Shown: positions 63,322 to 64,000 of the stretch, piece by piece
Position numbering within the stretch: the first letter of the stretch is position 1
Layout: the number at the start of each line of letters is the position of its first letter
DNA from: Brevibacillus sp.
GTDB taxonomy: Bacteria > Bacillota > Bacilli > Brevibacillales > Brevibacillaceae
NCBI GenBank assembly: GCA_017656235.1
Contig: JACDOF010000011.1
Location: forward strand, 62,001-126,000
Direction: 5' to 3'
DNA: 64,000 bases
Program-made: the position numbers and the translations under genes
Notes under the pieces: generated by a model
Database searches by the model: none
What the model was told of the DNA's origin: nothing
What the model saw: the letters and a program-made list of their open reading frames with translations, nothing else

Positions 63322-64000
63322 ATGAGAATAATTCTGCTTTCTGGCGGGGCGGGAAATCGCCTTTGGCCCCTTTCGAATAACTCAAGAACCAAGCAATTTC
63401 TCAAGATTTTAGAAAATGACGTTAACATGCCAGAATCGATGATACAAAGAGTATGGCGACAGCTCAAAAAAGGTGGTTTAACGAAATATACGTATATATC
63501 AACTAGTAAATCTCAAGTAGATTACATTCGTAGTCAGATTGGCGAAGAGGTGGAATTGATCATAGAGCCGGACCGTAGGGATACTTTTCCGGCCCTTGCT
63601 TTGGCATCGACATATCTGAATAGACTCGTGATAGATAAGGATGAGGTAATCGTAGCCTTACCTGTCGACCAGTTTGTAGTTGATACGTTTTTTGAGATGT
63701 TAAACCGATTAGAGTTCGTGCTGCAAAACAAACAGGTTAATATTGGGCTGATCGGGGTAGTTCCTACGTATCCTTCTACGAAATACGGTTATATAGTACC
63801 AGATTACAGTGATCAAGGATCCAGTCAGATGTTTGCAAAAGTAAAACAATTCGTTGAAAAACCAACAGAAGAACGTGCCGCTTCCTTAATCTCTCAGAAG
63901 GCACTTTGGAACTGTGGAGTGTTTGCCTTCAAGATAAGATACATCATAGACTTGCTGCAACAAATGGGCCTCCCGACCGAGCATGAACAACTATTGAACC
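63322..64000 (+). CDS. manC: mannose-1-phosphate guanylyltransferase, N-terminal part
   Basis: The enzyme makes GDP-mannose for exopolysaccharide or S-layer glycans. MRIILLSGGAGNRLWPLSNN, PDRRDTFPALALA, ALPVDQFV, STKYGYIVP, FVEKPTEERA and LWNCGVFAFK are family motifs. The frame is open to the window edge (226 codons shown). ATG 63322 has GAGG ten bases upstream. Codon use and base composition are clearly AT-richer than the rest of the window, suggesting acquisition with a polysaccharide cluster. Confidence 0.9.
   Translation, partial: MRIILLSGGAGNRLWPLSNNSRTKQFLKILENDVNMPESMIQRVWRQLKKGGLTKYTYISTSKSQVDYIRSQIGEEVELIIEPDRRDTFPALALASTYLNRLVIDKDEVIVALPVDQFVVDTFFEMLNRLEFVLQNKQVNIGLIGVVPTYPSTKYGYIVPDYSDQGSSQMFAKVKQFVEKPTEERAASLISQKALWNCGVFAFKIRYIIDLLQQMGLPTEHEQLLN

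Overview
The window reads as a chromosome segment of an endospore-forming, aerobic Gram-positive bacterium of the order Bacillales. The gene order from 1 to about 41.4 kb follows the Bacillus subtilis yaaR-to-ftsH block almost gene for gene. It includes sporulation markers (spoVG, sspF, spoVT, yabP/yabQ, spoIIE, yabS/yabT). The moderately high GC, the many TTG/GTG starts with strong Shine-Dalgarno sequences, and the nad, metal and sugar inserts between ftsH and coaX suggest a Brevibacillus-like member of the Paenibacillaceae. That placement is inference; no 16S or other decisive marker is present.

Layout. 1-4.6 kb: replication and RNA modification (yaaR end, holB, ricT, yabA, trmN6, GIY-YIG, rsmI). 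4.7-6.6 kb: a secreted protein of unknown function, then abrB on the minus strand. 6.6-9.4 kb: Spo0A-type boxes and a Met T-box leading into metS. 9.4-20 kb: tatD, yabE-like 3D protein, rnmV, rsmA, veg, sspF, ispE, purR, ridA, spoVG, glmU, prs, ctc. 20-30 kb: pth, fin, mfd, a PrsA-like lipoprotein, spoVT, a MurJ/SpoVB-like flippase, yabN. 30-41 kb: rqcP, yabP, yabQ, divIC, yabR, spoIIE, yabS, yabT, a decayed threonine/serine exporter gene, tilS, hpt, ftsH.

41.4-57.7 kb is an accessory block between ftsH and coaX. It holds a Cof-type HAD phosphatase, nadA, copper ATPase copA behind a CsoR-like operator, a PCYCGC lipoprotein, znuACB plus zur behind Zur-like boxes, and a GlcT/PTS locus. The PTS locus has two RAT/terminator switches, an EIIA, an N-acetylglucosamine-type EIICB and a TIM-barrel-like protein. 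NadB, nadC and coaX close the block. After coaX, synteny with B. subtilis (hslO, yacD, cysK) is lost.

57.8-64 kb: a secreted esterase with an unusual leader (a 16S-complementary SD that opens only a two-codon ORF), then a Tad/Flp-type pilus locus (SAF/CpaB-like, CpaE-like, truncated CpaF-like) that collapses into gene fragments. Next come what looks like the end of an IS21-family element and an AT-richer mannose-1-phosphate guanylyltransferase gene that runs off the window. The last 4 kb is therefore a rearrangement zone.

No tRNA, rRNA, complete IS or CRISPR array was seen. No wholly new multi-gene system could be demonstrated. The least explained items are the 510-aa secreted protein, the 0.2-kb palindrome between sspF and ispE, the esterase leader, the doubled GlcT switches, and the TIM-barrel-like protein after the GlcNAc EIICB.
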